A stretch of 64,000 bases of DNA from the NCBI GenBank assembly GCA_916613615.1, contig OU744730.1:186001-250000 (forward strand), in the 5' to 3' direction. This stretch comes from Steromphala cineraria (taxonomy: Eukaryota > Mollusca > Gastropoda > Trochida > Trochidae). This document shows positions 1-12,347 of this stretch, piece after piece; the first letter of the stretch is position 1, and each line of letters begins with the position of its first letter. The notes under the pieces were generated by a model. That model ran no database searches and was not told the DNA's origin. It worked only from the letters and a program-made list of their open reading frames with translations. A program made the position numbers and the translations under genes.

Positions 1-241
1 TTTCAATCAAAATATTGAAAGTCATGTTTTTGATGAAAAATGCCAGGCCTATATCTGTATAACCTAAATTCAGATTTTTTAATATACGTCAAAATAAAAG
101 GTCTTAGAAATCAATTTGTGCGTATCTCTACATGCTCGCTACACCTTTATGAACAGTTTCTGCCCATTTTTAATCAAAATTTTGAAAGTCATGTTTTTGG
201 TAGAAAATGCAATGAATGTCTGTGAAGGGTTCCCTCCCTTG

Positions 242-270
242 TTCACTTAACATTGGTCATTTTAAGTGAA
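242..270. repeat. Perfect 9-bp dyad recurring once per monomer
   Basis: TTCACTTAA (242-250) and TTAAGTGAA (262-270) are exact reverse complements around an 11-nt spacer at the B/A boundary. The same arrangement recurs about every 345 bp in both arrays. A few copies break it: 'taagtaaaa' near 12229, 'ttaactgaac' near 41978, and 'ttaattgaac' near 49232, 50956 and 52680. It could extrude as a cruciform or bind a dimeric protein, but no function is shown by the sequence. Confidence 0.85.
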
Positions 271-276
271 AATAAA

Positions 277-443
277 AGGTCTTAAAAATCATTTTTTGCA
301 AATCTCTACATGCTTGGTACACCTTTAAGAACAGTTTTTGCCCATTTTCAATCAAAATATTGAAAGTCATGTTTTTGATGAATAATGCCAGGCCTATATC
401 TGTATAACCTAAATTCAGATTTTTCAATATACGTCAAAATAAA
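277..443 (+). repeat. Satellite subunit A, type example (167 bp)
   Basis: First complete A half of the 345-bp monomer, bounded by successive 'aggtctta' landmarks. A and B share a core of about 85 bp that is clearly homologous ('tctctacatgct', 'acagttt.tgcccatttt', 'gaaagtcatgtttttg'). After that A diverges into the 'ccaggcctatatctgtataa' tail. A also carries a perfect 7-bp dyad at 346-352 / 359-365 (TTTCAAT with ATTGAAA, 6-nt loop). The dyad is not preserved in B, where ATATTG is ATTTTG. Several A copies have a 4-base deletion removing part of this dyad's loop ('tttcaaaatattg', for example near 3977, 5529, 7249, 13692 and 15927). Confidence 0.93.
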
Positions 444-621
444 AGGTCTTAGAAATCAATTTGTGCGTATCTCTACATGCTCGCTACACCTTTACGAACA
501 GTTTCTGCCCATTTTTAATCAAAATTTTGAAAGTCATGTTTTTGGTAGAAAATGCAATGAATGTCTGTGAAGGGTTCCCTCCCTTGTTCACTTAACACTG
601 GTCATTTTAAGTGAAAATAAA
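444..621 (+). repeat. Satellite subunit B, type example (178 bp)
   Basis: Second half of the monomer. It begins 'aggtcttagaaatcaa' and shares the central core with A, but ends in its own tail ('gggttccctcccttgttcac' and what follows), so it is 11 bp longer than A. Its end contains the perfect 9-bp dyad described at 242-270. The A/B relation indicates that the present 345-bp monomer arose from two diverged copies of a ~170-bp ancestor and now spreads as a dimer. Confidence 0.93.
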
Positions 622-1311
622 AGGTCTTAAAAATCATTTTTTGCAAATCTCTACATGCTTGGTACACCTTTAAGAACAGTTTCTGCCCATTTTCAATCAA
701 AATATTGAAAGTCATGTTTTTGATGAAAAATGCCAGGCCTATATCTGTATAACCTAAATTCAGATTTTTCAATATACGTCAAAATAAAAGGTCTTAGAAA
801 TCAATTTGTGCATATCTCTACATGCTCGCTACACCTTTACGAACAGTTTCTGCCCATTTTTAATCAAAATTTTGAAAGTCATGTTTTTGGTAGAAAATGC
901 AATGAATGTCTGTGAAGGGTTCCCTCCCTTGTTCACTTAACACTGGTCATTTTAAGTGAAAATAAAAGGTCTTAAAAATCATTTTTTGCAAATCTCTACA
1001 TGCTTGGTACACCTTTAAGAACAGTTTCTGCCCATTTTCAATCAAAATATTGAAAGTCATGTTTTTGATGAAAAATGCCAGGCCTATATCTGTATAACCT
1101 AAATTCAGATTTTTCAATATACGTCAAAATAAAAGGTCTTAGAAATCAATTTGTGCGTATCTCTACATGCTCGCTACACCTTTACGAACAGTTTCTGCCC
1201 ATTTTTAATCAAAATTTTGAAAGTCATGTTTTTGGTAGAAAATGCAATGAATGTCTGTGAAGGGTTCCCTCCCTTGTTCACTTAACACTGGTCATTTTAA
1301 GTGAAAATAAA

Positions 1312-1489
1312 AGGTCTTAGAAATCAATTTGTGCGTATCTCTACATGCTCGCTACACCTTTACGAACAGTTTCTGCCCATTTTTAATCAAAATTTTGAAA
1401 GTCATGTTTTTGGTAGAAAATGCAATGAATGTCTGTGAAGGGTTCCCTCCCTTGTTCACTTAACACTGGTCATTTTAAGTGAAAATAAA
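1312..1489 (+). repeat. Extra B subunit (A-B-B)
   Basis: After the B subunit at 1134-1311, the next unit again begins 'aggtcttagaaatcaattt' and follows B to its end, so the order here is A-B-B. The landmark spacing is 523 instead of 345, an excess of exactly one B length (178 bp). This fits unequal crossing-over in the sequence shared by the A and B starts. Confidence 0.9.
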
Positions 1490-3322
1490 AGGTCTTAAAA
1501 ATCATTTTTTGCAAATCTCTACATGCTTGGTACACCTTTAAGAACAGTTTCTGCCCATTTTCAATCAAAATATTGAAAGTCATGTTTTTGATGAAAAATG
1601 CCAGGCCTATATCTGTATAACCTAAATTCAGATTTTTTAATATACGTCAAAATAAAAGGTCTTAGAAATCAATTTGTGCGTATCTCTACATGCTCGCTAC
1701 ACCTTTACGAACAGTTTCTGCCCATTTTTAATCAAAATTTTGAAAGTCATGTTTTTGGTAGAAAATGCAATGAATGTCTGTGAAGGGTTCCCTCCCTTGT
1801 TCACTTAACACTGGTCATTTTAAGTGAAAATAAAAGGTCTTAAAAATCATTTTTTGCAAATCTCTACATGCTTGGTACACCTTTAAGAACAGGTTCTGCC
1901 CATTTTCAATCAAAATATTGAAAGTCATGTTTTTGATGAAAAATGCCAGGCCTATATCTGTATAACCTAAATTCAGATTTTTCAATATACGTCAAAATAT
2001 AAGGTCTTAGAAATCAATTTGTGCGTATCTCTACATGCTCGCTACACCTTTACGAACAGTTTCTGCCCATTTTTAATCAAAATTTTGAAAGTCATGTTTT
2101 TGGTAGAAAATGCAATGAATGTCTGTGAAGGGTTCCCTCCCTTGTTCACTTAACACTGGTCATTTTAAGTGAAAATAAAAGGTCTTAAAAATCATTTTTT
2201 GCAAATCTCTACATGCTTGGTACACCTTTAAGAACAGTTTCTGCCCATTTTCAATCAAAATATTGAAAGTCATGTTTTTGATGAAAAATGCCAGGCCTAT
2301 ATCTGTATAACCTAAATTCAGATTTTTCAATATACGTCAAAATATAAGGTCTTAGAAATCAATTTGTGCGTATCTCTACATGCTCGCTACACCTTTACGA
2401 ACAGTTTCTGCCCATTTTTAATCAAAATTTTGAAAGTCATGTTTTTGGTAGAAAATGCAATGAATGTCTGTGAAGGGTTCCCTCCCTTGTTCACTTAACA
2501 CTGGTCATTTTAAGTGAAAATAAAAGGTCTTAAAAATCATTTTTTGCAAATCTCTACATGCTTGGTACACCTTTAAGAACAGTTTCTGCCCATTTTCAAT
2601 CAAAATATTGAAAGTCATGTTTTTGATGAAAAATGCCAGGCCTATATCTGTATAACCTAAATTCAGATTTTTCAATATACGTCAAAATAAAAGGTCTTAG
2701 AAATCAATTTGTGCGTATCTCTACATGCTCGCTACACCTTTACGAACAGTTTCTGCCCATTTTTAATCAAAATTTTGAAAGTCATGTTTTTGGTAGAAAA
2801 TGCATTGAATGTCTGTGAAGGGTTCCCTCCCTTGTTCACTTAAAACTGGTCATTTTAAGTGAAAATAAAAGGTCTTAAAAATCATTTTTTGCAAATCTCT
2901 ACATGCTTGGTACACCTTTAAGAACAGGTTCTGCCCATTTTCAATCAAAATATTGAAAGTCATGTTTTTGATGAAAAATGCCAGGCCTATATCTGTATAA
3001 CCTAAATTCAGATTTTTTAATATACGTCAAAATAAAAGGTCTTAGAAATCAATTTGTGCGTATCTCTACATGCTCGCTACACCTTTACGAACAGTTTCTG
3101 CCCATTTTTAATCAAAATTTTGAAAGTCATTTTTTTGGTAGAAAATGCAATGAATGTCTGTGAAGGGTTCCCTCCCTTGTTCACTTAACACTGGTCATTT
3201 TAAGTGAAAATAAAAGGTCTTAAAAATCATTTTTTGCAAATCTCTACATGCTTGGTACACCTTTAAGAACAGTTTCTGCCCATTTTCAATCAAAATATTG
3301 AAAGTCATGTTTTTGATGAAAA

Positions 3323-4883
3323 ATGCCAGGCCTATATCTGTATAACCTAAATTCAGATTTTTCAATATACGTCAAAATAAAAGGTCTTAGAAATCAATTT
3401 GTGCGTATCTCTACATGCTCGCTACACCTTTACAAACAGTTTCTGCCCATTTTTAATCAAAATTTTGAAAGTCATGTTTTTGGTAGAAAATGCAACGAAT
3501 GTCTGTGAAGGGTTCCCTACCTTGTTCACTTAACACTGGTCATTTTAAGTGAAAATAAAAGGTCTTAAAAATCATTTTTTGCAAATCTCTACATGCTTGG
3601 TACACCTTTAAGAACAGTTTCTGCCCATTTTCAATCAAAATATTGAAAGTCATGTTTTTGATGAAAAATCCCAGGCCTATATCTGTATAACCTAAATTCA
3701 GATTTTTCAATATACGTCAAAATAAAAGGTCTTAGAAATCAATTTGTGCGTATCTCTACATGCTTGCTACACCTTTACGAACAGTTTCTGCCCATTTTTA
3801 ATCAAAATTTTGAAAGTCATGTTTTTGGTAGAAAATGCAATGAATGTCTGTGAAGGGTTCCCTCCCTTGTTCACTTAACACTGGTCATTTTAAGTGAAAA
3901 TAAAAGGTCTTAAAAATGATTTTTTGCAAATCTCTACATGCTTGGTACACCTTTAAGAACAGTTTCTGCCCATTTTCAAAATATTGAAAGTCATGTTTTT
4001 GATGAAAAATGCCAGGCCTATATCTGTATAACCTAAATTCAGATTTTTCAATATACGTCAAAATAAAAGGTCTTAGAAATCAATTTGTGCGTATCTCTAC
4101 ATGCTCGCTACACCTTTACGAACAGTTTCTGCCCATTTTTAATCAAAATTTTGAAAGTCATGTTTTTGGTAGAAAATGCAATGAATGTCTGTGAAGGGTT
4201 CCCTCCTTTGTTCACTTAACACTGGTCATTTTAAGTGAAAATAAAAGGTCTTAAAAATCATTTTTTGCAAATCTCTACATGCTTGGTACACCTTTAAGAA
4301 CAGTTTCTGCCCATTTTCAAACAAAATATTGAAAGTCATGTTTTTGATAAAAAATGCCAGGTCTATATCTGTATAACCTAAATTCAGATTTTTCAATATA
4401 CGTCAAAATAAAAGGTCTTAGAAATCAATTTGTGCGTATCTCTACATGCTCGCTACACCTTTACGAACAGTTTCTGCCCATTTTTAATCAAAATTTTGAA
4501 AGTCATGTTTTTGGTAGAAAATGCAATGAATGTCTGTGAAGGGTTCCCTCCCTTGTTCACTTAACACTGGTCATTTTAAGTGAAAATAAAAGGTCTTAAA
4601 AATCATTTTTTGCAAATCTCTACATGCTTGGTACACCTTTAAGAACAGTTTCTGCCCATTTTCAATCAAAATATTGAAAGTCATGTTTTTGATGAAAATG
4701 CCAGGCCTATATCTATATAACCTAAATTCAGATTTTTCAATATACGTCAAAATAAAAGGTCTTAGAAATCAATTTGTGCGTATCTCTACATGCTCGCTAC
4801 ACCTTTACGAACAGTTTCTGCCCATTTTTAATCAAAATTTTGAAAGTCATGTTTTTGGTAGAAAATGCATTGAATGTCTGTGA
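3323..4883 (+). repeat. Segmental duplication within left array, copy 1 (partner 15273-16833)
   Basis: Five consecutive monomers here are matched by five at a constant offset of 11,950 bp (3323/15273, 4009/15959, 4354/16304, 4674/16624). Each carries the same unusual changes in the same order: 'ccctaccttg', 'gaaaaatcccagg', the 4-base deletion, 'ctcctttgtt', 'gataaaaaatgccaggtct' and 'gatgaaaatgcc'. The match breaks after this block because the hybrid subunit at 4935-5112 has no partner downstream. Confidence 0.85.
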
Positions 4884-6436
4884 AGGGTTCCCTCCCTTGT
4901 TCACTTAACACTGGTCATTTTAAGTGAAAATAAAAGGTCTTAAAAATCATTTTTTGCAAATCTCTACATGCTTGGTACACCTTTAAGAACAGTTTCTGCC
5001 CATTTTCAATCAAAATATTGAAAGTCATGTTTTTGATGAAAAATGCAACGAATGTCTGTGAAGGGTTCCCTCCCTTGTTCACTTAACACTGGTCATTTTA
5101 AGTGAAAATAAAAGGTCTTAAAAATAATTTTTTGCAAATCTCTACATGCTTGGTACACCTTTAAGAACAGTTTCTGCCCATTTTCAATCAAAATATTGAA
5201 AGTCATGTTTTTGATGAAAAATGCCAGGCCTATATCTATATAACCTAAATTCAGATTTTTCAATATACGTCAAAATAAAAGGTCTTAGAAATCAATTTGT
5301 GCGTATCTCTACATGCTCGCTACACCTTTACAAACAGTTTCTGCCCATTTTTAATCAAAATTTTGAAAGTCATGTTTTTGGTAGAAAATGCAACGAATGT
5401 CTGTGAAGGGTTCCCTCCCTTGTTCACTTAACACTGGTCATTTTAAGTGAAAATAAAAGGTCTTAAAAATGATTTTTTGCAAATCTCTACATGCTTGGTA
5501 CACCTTTAAGAACAGTTTCTGCCCATTTTCAAAATATTGAAAGTCATGTTTTTGATGAAAAATGCCAGGCCTATATCTGTATAACCTAAATTCAGATTTT
5601 TCAATATACGTCAAAATAAAAGGTCTTAGAAATCAATTTGTGCGTATCTCTACATGCTCGCTACACCTTTACGAACAGTTTCTGCCCATTTTTAATCAAA
5701 ATTTTGAAAGTCATGTTTTTGGTAGAAAATGCAATGAATGTCTGTGAAGGGTTCCCTCCTTTGTTCACTTAACACTGGTCATTTTAAGTGAAAATAAAAG
5801 GTCTTAAAAATCATTTTTTGCAAATCTCTACATGCTTGGTACACCTTTAAGAACAGTTTCTGCCCATTTTCAAACAAAATATTGAAAGTCATGTTTTTGA
5901 TAAAAAATGCCAGGTCTATATCTGTATAACCTAAATTCAGATTTTTCAATATACGTAAAAATAAAAGGTCTTAGAAATCAATTTGTGCGTATCTCTACAT
6001 GCTCGCTACACCTTTACGAACAGTTTCTGCCCATTTTTAATCAAAATTTTGAAAGTCATGTTTTTGGTAGAAAATGCAATGAATGTCTGTGAAGGGTTCC
6101 CTCCCTTGTTCACTTAACACTGGTCATTTTAAGTGAAAATAAAAGGTCTTAAAAATCATTTTTTGCAAATCTCTACATGCTTGGTACACCTTTAAGAACA
6201 GTTTCTGCCCATTTTCAATCAAAATATTGAAAGTCATGTTTTTGATGAAAATGCCAGGCCTATATCTATATAACCTAAATTCAGATTTTTCAATATACGT
6301 CAAAATAAAAGGTCTTAGAAATCAATTTGTGCGTATCTCTACATGCTCGCTATACCTTTACGAACAGTTTCTGCCCATTTTTAATCAAAATTTTGAAAGT
6401 CATGTTTTTGGTAGAAAATGCATTGAATGTCTGTGA
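4009..6436 (+). repeat. 1,553-bp higher-order duplication
   Basis: Three consecutive variant monomers recur with a constant offset of 1,553 bp (4009 to 5562, 4354 to 5907, 4674 to 6227). The shared diagnostic variants are the 'tttcaaaatattg' deletion, 'ccctcctttgttc', 'caaacaaaatattg' with 'gataaaaaatgccaggtct', and 'gatgaaaatgcc' with 'gcattgaatg'. The non-multiple of 345 arises because the unit contains a hybrid 178-bp subunit (4935-5112) and small deletions. Confidence 0.85.
4935..5112 (+). repeat. A/B hybrid subunit (178 bp)
   Basis: This unit starts as A ('aggtcttaaaaatcatttt') and switches to the B tail within the shared 'gaaaaatgc' near 5036-5045, continuing 'aacgaatgtctgtgaaggg'. It adds 178 bp to the array. 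The switch occurs where A and B are alike, so homologous exchange between the halves is the simplest explanation. Confidence 0.88.
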
Positions 6437-8982
6437 AGGGTTCCCTCCCTTGTTCACTTAACACTGGTCATTTTAAGTGAAAATAAAAGGTCTTAAAAAT
6501 CATTTTTTGCAAATCTCTACATGCTTGGTACACCTTTAAGAACAGTTTCTGCCCATTTTCAATCAAAATATTGAAAGTCATGTTTTTGATGAAAAATGCC
6601 AGGCCTATATCTGTATAACCTAAATTCAGATTTTTCAATATACGTCAAAATAAAAGGTCTTAGAAATCAATTTGTGCGTATCTCTACATGCTCGCTACAC
6701 CTTTACAAACAGTTTCTGCCCATTTTTAATCAAAATTTTGAAAGTCATGTTTTTGGTAGAAAATGCAACGAATGTCTGTGAAGGGTTCCCTCCCTTGTTC
6801 ACTTAACACTGGTCATTTTAAGTGAAAATAAAAGGTCTTAAAAATCATTTTTTGCAAATCTCTACATGCTTGGTACACCTTTAAGAACAGTTTCTGCCCA
6901 TTTTCAATCAAAATATTGAAAGTCATGTTTTTGATGAAAAATGCCAGGCCTATATCTGTATAACCTAAATTCAGATTTTTCAATATACGTCAAAATAAAA
7001 GGTCTTAGAAATCAATTTGTGCGTATCTCTACATGCTCGCTACACCTTTACGAACAGTTTCTGCCCATTTTTAATCAAAATTTTGAAAGTCATGTTTTTG
7101 GTAGAAAATGCAATGAATGTCTGTGAAGGGTTCCCTCCCTTGTTCACTTAACACTGGTCATTTTAAGTGAAAATAAAAGGTCTTAAAAATCATTTTTTGC
7201 AAATCTCTACATGCTTGGTACACCTTTAAGAACAGTTTCTGCCCATTTTCAAAATATTGAAAGTCATGTTTTTGATGAAAAATGCCAGGCCTATATCTGT
7301 ATAACCTAAATTCAGATTTTTCAATATACGTCAAAATAAAAGGTCTTAGAAATCAATTTGTGCGTATCTCTACATGCTCGCTACACCTTTACGAACAGTT
7401 TCTGCCCATTTTTAATCAAAATTTTGAAAGTCATGTTTTTGGTAGAAAATGCAATGAATGTCTGTGAAGGGTTCCCTCCCTTGTTCACTTAACACTGGTC
7501 ATTTTAAGTGAAAATAAAAGGTCTTAAAAATCATTTTTTGCAAATCTCTACATGCTTGGTACACCTTTAAGAACAGTTTCTGCCCATTTTCAAACAAAAT
7601 ATTGAAAGTCATGTTTTTGATAAAAAATGCCAGGTCTATATCTGTATAACCTAAATTCAGATTTTTCAATATACGTCAAAATAAAAGGTCTTAGAAATCA
7701 ATTTGTGCGTATCTCTACATGCTCGCTACACCTTTACGAACAGTTTCTGCCCATTTTTAATCAAAATTTTGAAAGTCATGTTTTTGGTAGAAAATGCAAT
7801 GAATGTCTGTGAAGGGTTCCCTCCCTTGTTCACTTAACACTGGTCATTTTAAGTGAAAATAAAAGGTCTTAAAAATCATTTTTTGCAAATCTCTACATGC
7901 TTGGTACACCTTTAAGAACAGTTTCTGCCCATTTTCAATCAAAATATTGAAAGTCATGTTTTTGATGAAAAATGCCAGGCCTATATCTGTATAACCTAAA
8001 TTCAGATTTTTCAATATACGTCAAAATAAAAGGTCTTAGAAATCAATTTGTGCATATCTCTACATGCTCGCTACACCTTTACGAACAGTTTCTGCCCATT
8101 TTTAATCAAAATTTTGAAAGTCATGTTTTTGGTAGAAAATGCAATGAATGTCTGTGAAGGGTTCCCTCCCTTGTTCACTTAACACTGGTCATTTTAAGTG
8201 AAAATAAAAGGTCTTAAAAATCATTTTTTTGCAAATCTCTACATGCTTGGTACACCTTTAAGAACAGTTTCTGCCCATTTTCAATCAAAATATTGAAAGT
8301 CATGTTTTTGATGAAAAATGCCAGGCCTATATCTGTATAACCTAAATTCAGATTTTTCACTATACGTCAAAATAAAAGGTCTTAGAAATCAATTTGTGCG
8401 TATCTCTACATGCTCGCTACACCTTTACAAACAGTTTCTGCCCATTTTTAATCAAAATTTTGAAAGTCATGTTTTTGGTAGAAAATGCAACGAATGTCTG
8501 TGAAGGGTTCCCTACCTTGTTCACTTAACACTGGTCATTTTAAGTGAAAATAAAAGGTCTTAAAAATCATTTTTTGCAAATCTCTACATGCTTGGTACAC
8601 CTTTAAGAACAGTTTCTGCCCATTTTCAAACAAAATATTGAAAGTCATGTTTTTGATAAAAAATGCCAGGTCTATATCTGTATAACCTAAATTCAGATTT
8701 TTCAATATACGTCAAAATAAAAGGTCTTAGAAATCAATTTGTGCGTATCTCTACATGCTCGCTACACCTTTACGAACAGTTTCTGCCCATTTTTAATCAA
8801 AATTTTGAAAGTCATGTTTTTGGTAGAAAATGCAATGAATGTCTGTGAAGGGTTCCCTCCCTTGTTCACTTAACACTGGTCATTTTAAGTGAAAATAAAA
8901 GGTCTTAAAAATCATTTTTTGCAAATCTCTACATGCTTGGTACACCTTTAAGAACAGTTTCTGCCCATTTTCAATCAAAATA

Positions 8983-11900
8983 TTGAAAGTCATGTTTTTG
9001 ATGAAAATGCCAGGCCTATATCTATATAACCTAAATTCAGATTTTTCAATATACGTCAAAATAAAAGGTCTTAGAAATCAATTTGTGCGTATCTCTACAT
9101 GCTCGCTACACCTTTACGAACAGTTTCTGCCCATTTTTAATCAAAATTTTGAAAGTCATGTTTTTGGTAGAAAATGCATTGAATGTCTGTGAAGGGTTCC
9201 CTCCCTTGTTCACTTAACACTGGTCATTTTAAGTGAAAATAAAAGGTCTTAAAAATCATTTTTTGCAAATCTCTACATGCTTGGTACACCTTTAAGAACA
9301 GTTTCTGCCCATTTTCAATCAAAATATTGAAAGTCATGTTTTTGATGAAAAATGCCAGGCCTATATCTGTATAACCTAAATTCAGATTTTTCACTATACG
9401 TCAAAATAAAAGGTCTTAGAAATCAATTTGTGCGTATCTCTACATGCTCGCTACACCTTTACAAACAGTTTCTGACCATTTTTAATCAAAATTTTGAAAG
9501 TCATGTTTACACTGGTCATTTTAAGTGAAAATAAAAGGTCTTAAAAATCATTTTTTGCAAATCTCTACATGCTTGGTACACCTTTAGGAACAGTTTCTGC
9601 CCATTTTCAAACAAAATATTGAAAGTCATGTTTTTGATAAAAAATGCCAGGTCTATATCTGTATAACCTAAATTCAGATTTTTCAATATACGTCAAAATA
9701 AAAGGTCTTAGAAATCAATTTGTGCGTATCTCTACATGCTCGCTACACCTTTACGAACAGTTTCTGCCCATTTTTAATCAAAATTTTGAAAGTCATGTTT
9801 TTGGTAGAAAATGCAATGAATGTCTGTGAAGGGTTCCCTCCCTTGTTCACTTAACACTGGTCATTTTAAGTGAAAATAAAAGGTCTTAAAAATCATTTTT
9901 TGCAAATCTCTACATGCTTGGTACACCTTTAAGAACAGTTTCTGCCCATTTTCAATCAAAATATTGAAAGTCATGTTTTTGATGAAAATGCCAGGCCTAT
10001 ATCTATATAACCTAAATTCAGATTTTTCAATATACGTCAAAATAAAAGGTCTTAGAAATCAATTTGTGCGTATCTCTACATGCTCGCTACACCTTTACGA
10101 ACAGTTTCTGCCCATTTTTAATCAAAATTTTGAAAGTCATGTTTTTGGTAGAAAATGCATTGAATGTCTGTGAAGGGTTCCCTCCCTTGTTCACTTAACA
10201 CTGGTCATTTTAAGTGAAAATAAAAGGTCTTAAAAATCATTTTTTGCAAATCTCTACATGCTTGGTACACCTTTAAGAACAGTTTCTGCCCATTTTCAAT
10301 CAAAATATTGAAAGTCATGTTTTTGATGAAAAATGCCAGGCCTATATCTGTATAACCTAAATTCAGATTTTTCAATATACGTCAAAATAAAAGGTCTTAG
10401 AAATCAATTTGTGCGTATCTCTACATGCTCGCTACACCTTTACGAACAGTTTCTGCCCATTTTTAATCAAAATTTTGAAAGTCATGTTTTTGGTAGAAAA
10501 TGCAATGAATGTCTGTGAAGGGTTCCCTCCCTTGTTCACTTAACACTGGTCATTTTAAGTGAAAATAAAAGGTCTTAAAAATCATTTTTTGCAAATCTCT
10601 ACATGCTTGGTACACCTTTAAGAACAGTTTCTGCCCATTTTCAATCAAAATATTGAAAGTCATGTTTTTGATGAAAATGCCAGGCCTATATCTATATAAC
10701 CTAAATTCAGATTTTTCAATATACGTCAAAATAAAAGGTCTTAGAAATCAATTTGTGCGTATCTCTACATGCTCGCTACACCTTTACGAACAGTTTCTGC
10801 CCATTTTTAATCAAAATTTTGAAAGTCATGTTTTTGGTAGAAAATGCATTGAATGTCTGTGAAGGGTTCCCTCCCTTGTTCACTTAACACTGGTCATTTT
10901 AAGTGAAAATAAAAGGTCTTAAAAATCATTTTTTGCAAATCTCTACATGCTTGGTACACCTTTAAGAACAGTTTCTGCCCATTTTCAATCAAAATATTGA
11001 AAGTCATGTTTTTGATGAAAAATGCCAGGCCTATATCTGTATAACCTAAATTCAGATTTTTCACTATACGTCAAAATAAAAGGTCTTAGAAATCAATTTG
11101 TGCGTATCTCTACATGCTCGCTACACCTTTACACACAGTTTCTGCCCATTTTTAATCAAAATTTTGAAAGTCATGTTTACACTGGTCATTTTAAGTGAAA
11201 ATAAAAGGTCTTAAAAATCATTTTTTGCAAATCTCTACATGCTTGGTACACCTTTAAGAACAGTTTCTGCCCATTTTCAAACAAAATATTGAAAGTCATG
11301 TTTTTGATAAAAAATACCAGGTCTATATCTGTATAACCTAAATTCAGATTTTTCAATATACGTCAAAATAAAAGGTCTTAGAAATCAATTTGTGCGTATC
11401 TCTACATGCTCGCTACACCTTTACGAACAGTTTCTGCCCATTTTTAATCAAAATTTTGAAAGTCATGTTTTTGGTAGAAAATGCAATGAATGTCTGTGAA
11501 GGGTTCCCTCCCTTGTTCACTTAACACTGGTCATTTTAAGTGAAAATAAAAGGTCTTAAAAATCATTTTTTGCAAATCTCTACATGCTTGGTACACCTTT
11601 AAGAACAGTTTCTGCCCATTTTCAATCAAAATATTGAAAGTCATGTTTTTGATGAAAATGCCAGGCCTATATCTATATAACCTAAATTCAGATTTTTCAA
11701 TATACGTCAAAATAAAAGGTCTTAGAAATCAATTTGTGCGTATCTCTACATGCTCGCTACACCTTTACGAACAGTTTCTGCCCATTTTTAATCAAAATTT
11801 TGAAAGTCATGTTTTTGGTAGAAAATGCATTGAATGTCTGTGAAGGGTTCCCTCCCTTGTTCACTTAACACTGGTCATTTTAAGTGAAAATAAAAGGTCT

Positions 11901-12322
11901 TAAAAATCATTTTTTGCAAATCTCTACATGCTTGGTACACCTTTAAGAACAGTTTCTGCCCATTTTCAATCAAAATATTGAAAGTCATGTTTTTGATGAA
12001 AAATGCCAGGCCTATATCTGTATAACCTAAATTCAGATTTTTCAATATACGTCAAAATAAAAGGTCTTAGAAATCAATTTGTGCGTATCTCTACATGCTC
12101 GCTACACCTTTACGAACAGTTTCTGCCCATTTTTAATCAAAATTTTGAAAGTCATGTTTTTGGTAGAAAATGCAATGAATGTCTGTGAAGGGTTCCCTCC
12201 CTTGTTCACTTAACACTGGTCATTTTAAGTAAAAATAAAAGGTCTTAAAAATCATTTTTTGCAAATCTCTACATGCTTGGTACACCTTTAAGAACAGTTT
12301 CTGCCCATTTTCAATCAAAATA
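8983..12322 (+). repeat. Tandem 1,670-bp higher-order repeat (two copies)
   Basis: Copies 8983-10652 and 10653-12322 each hold five monomers in the same order. They are: a 'gatgaaaatgcc' type, a 'tttcactatacg' type with an internal deletion, a 'gataaaaaat.ccaggtct' type, a second 'gatgaaaatgcc' type, and a standard one. The deletion removes about 54 bp of the B tail, joining 'tcatgttt' to 'acactggtc' (9501-9518 and 11171-11188). The two deletion copies are 1,670 bp apart, so one event was copied by higher-order duplication. Confidence 0.88.
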
Positions 12323-12347
12323 TTGAAAGTCATGTTTTTGATGAAAA

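Noticed and set aside
40..225. A 61-codon open frame (MPGLYLYNLNSDF...) in nearly every satellite monomer, both arrays
   Set aside because: It is carried by the repeat itself. Copies lose it through ATG loss, stop gain or 1-base frameshifts with no sign of purging, some frames extend or switch by a single base, and no domain is recognisable. The frame also spans the A/B subunit junction. Homogenisation of the array explains its conservation.
277..621. CENP-B box in the satellite monomer
   Set aside because: No sequence close to the TTCG....A..CGGGA pattern was seen in A or B, so centromere identity cannot be argued from a box.
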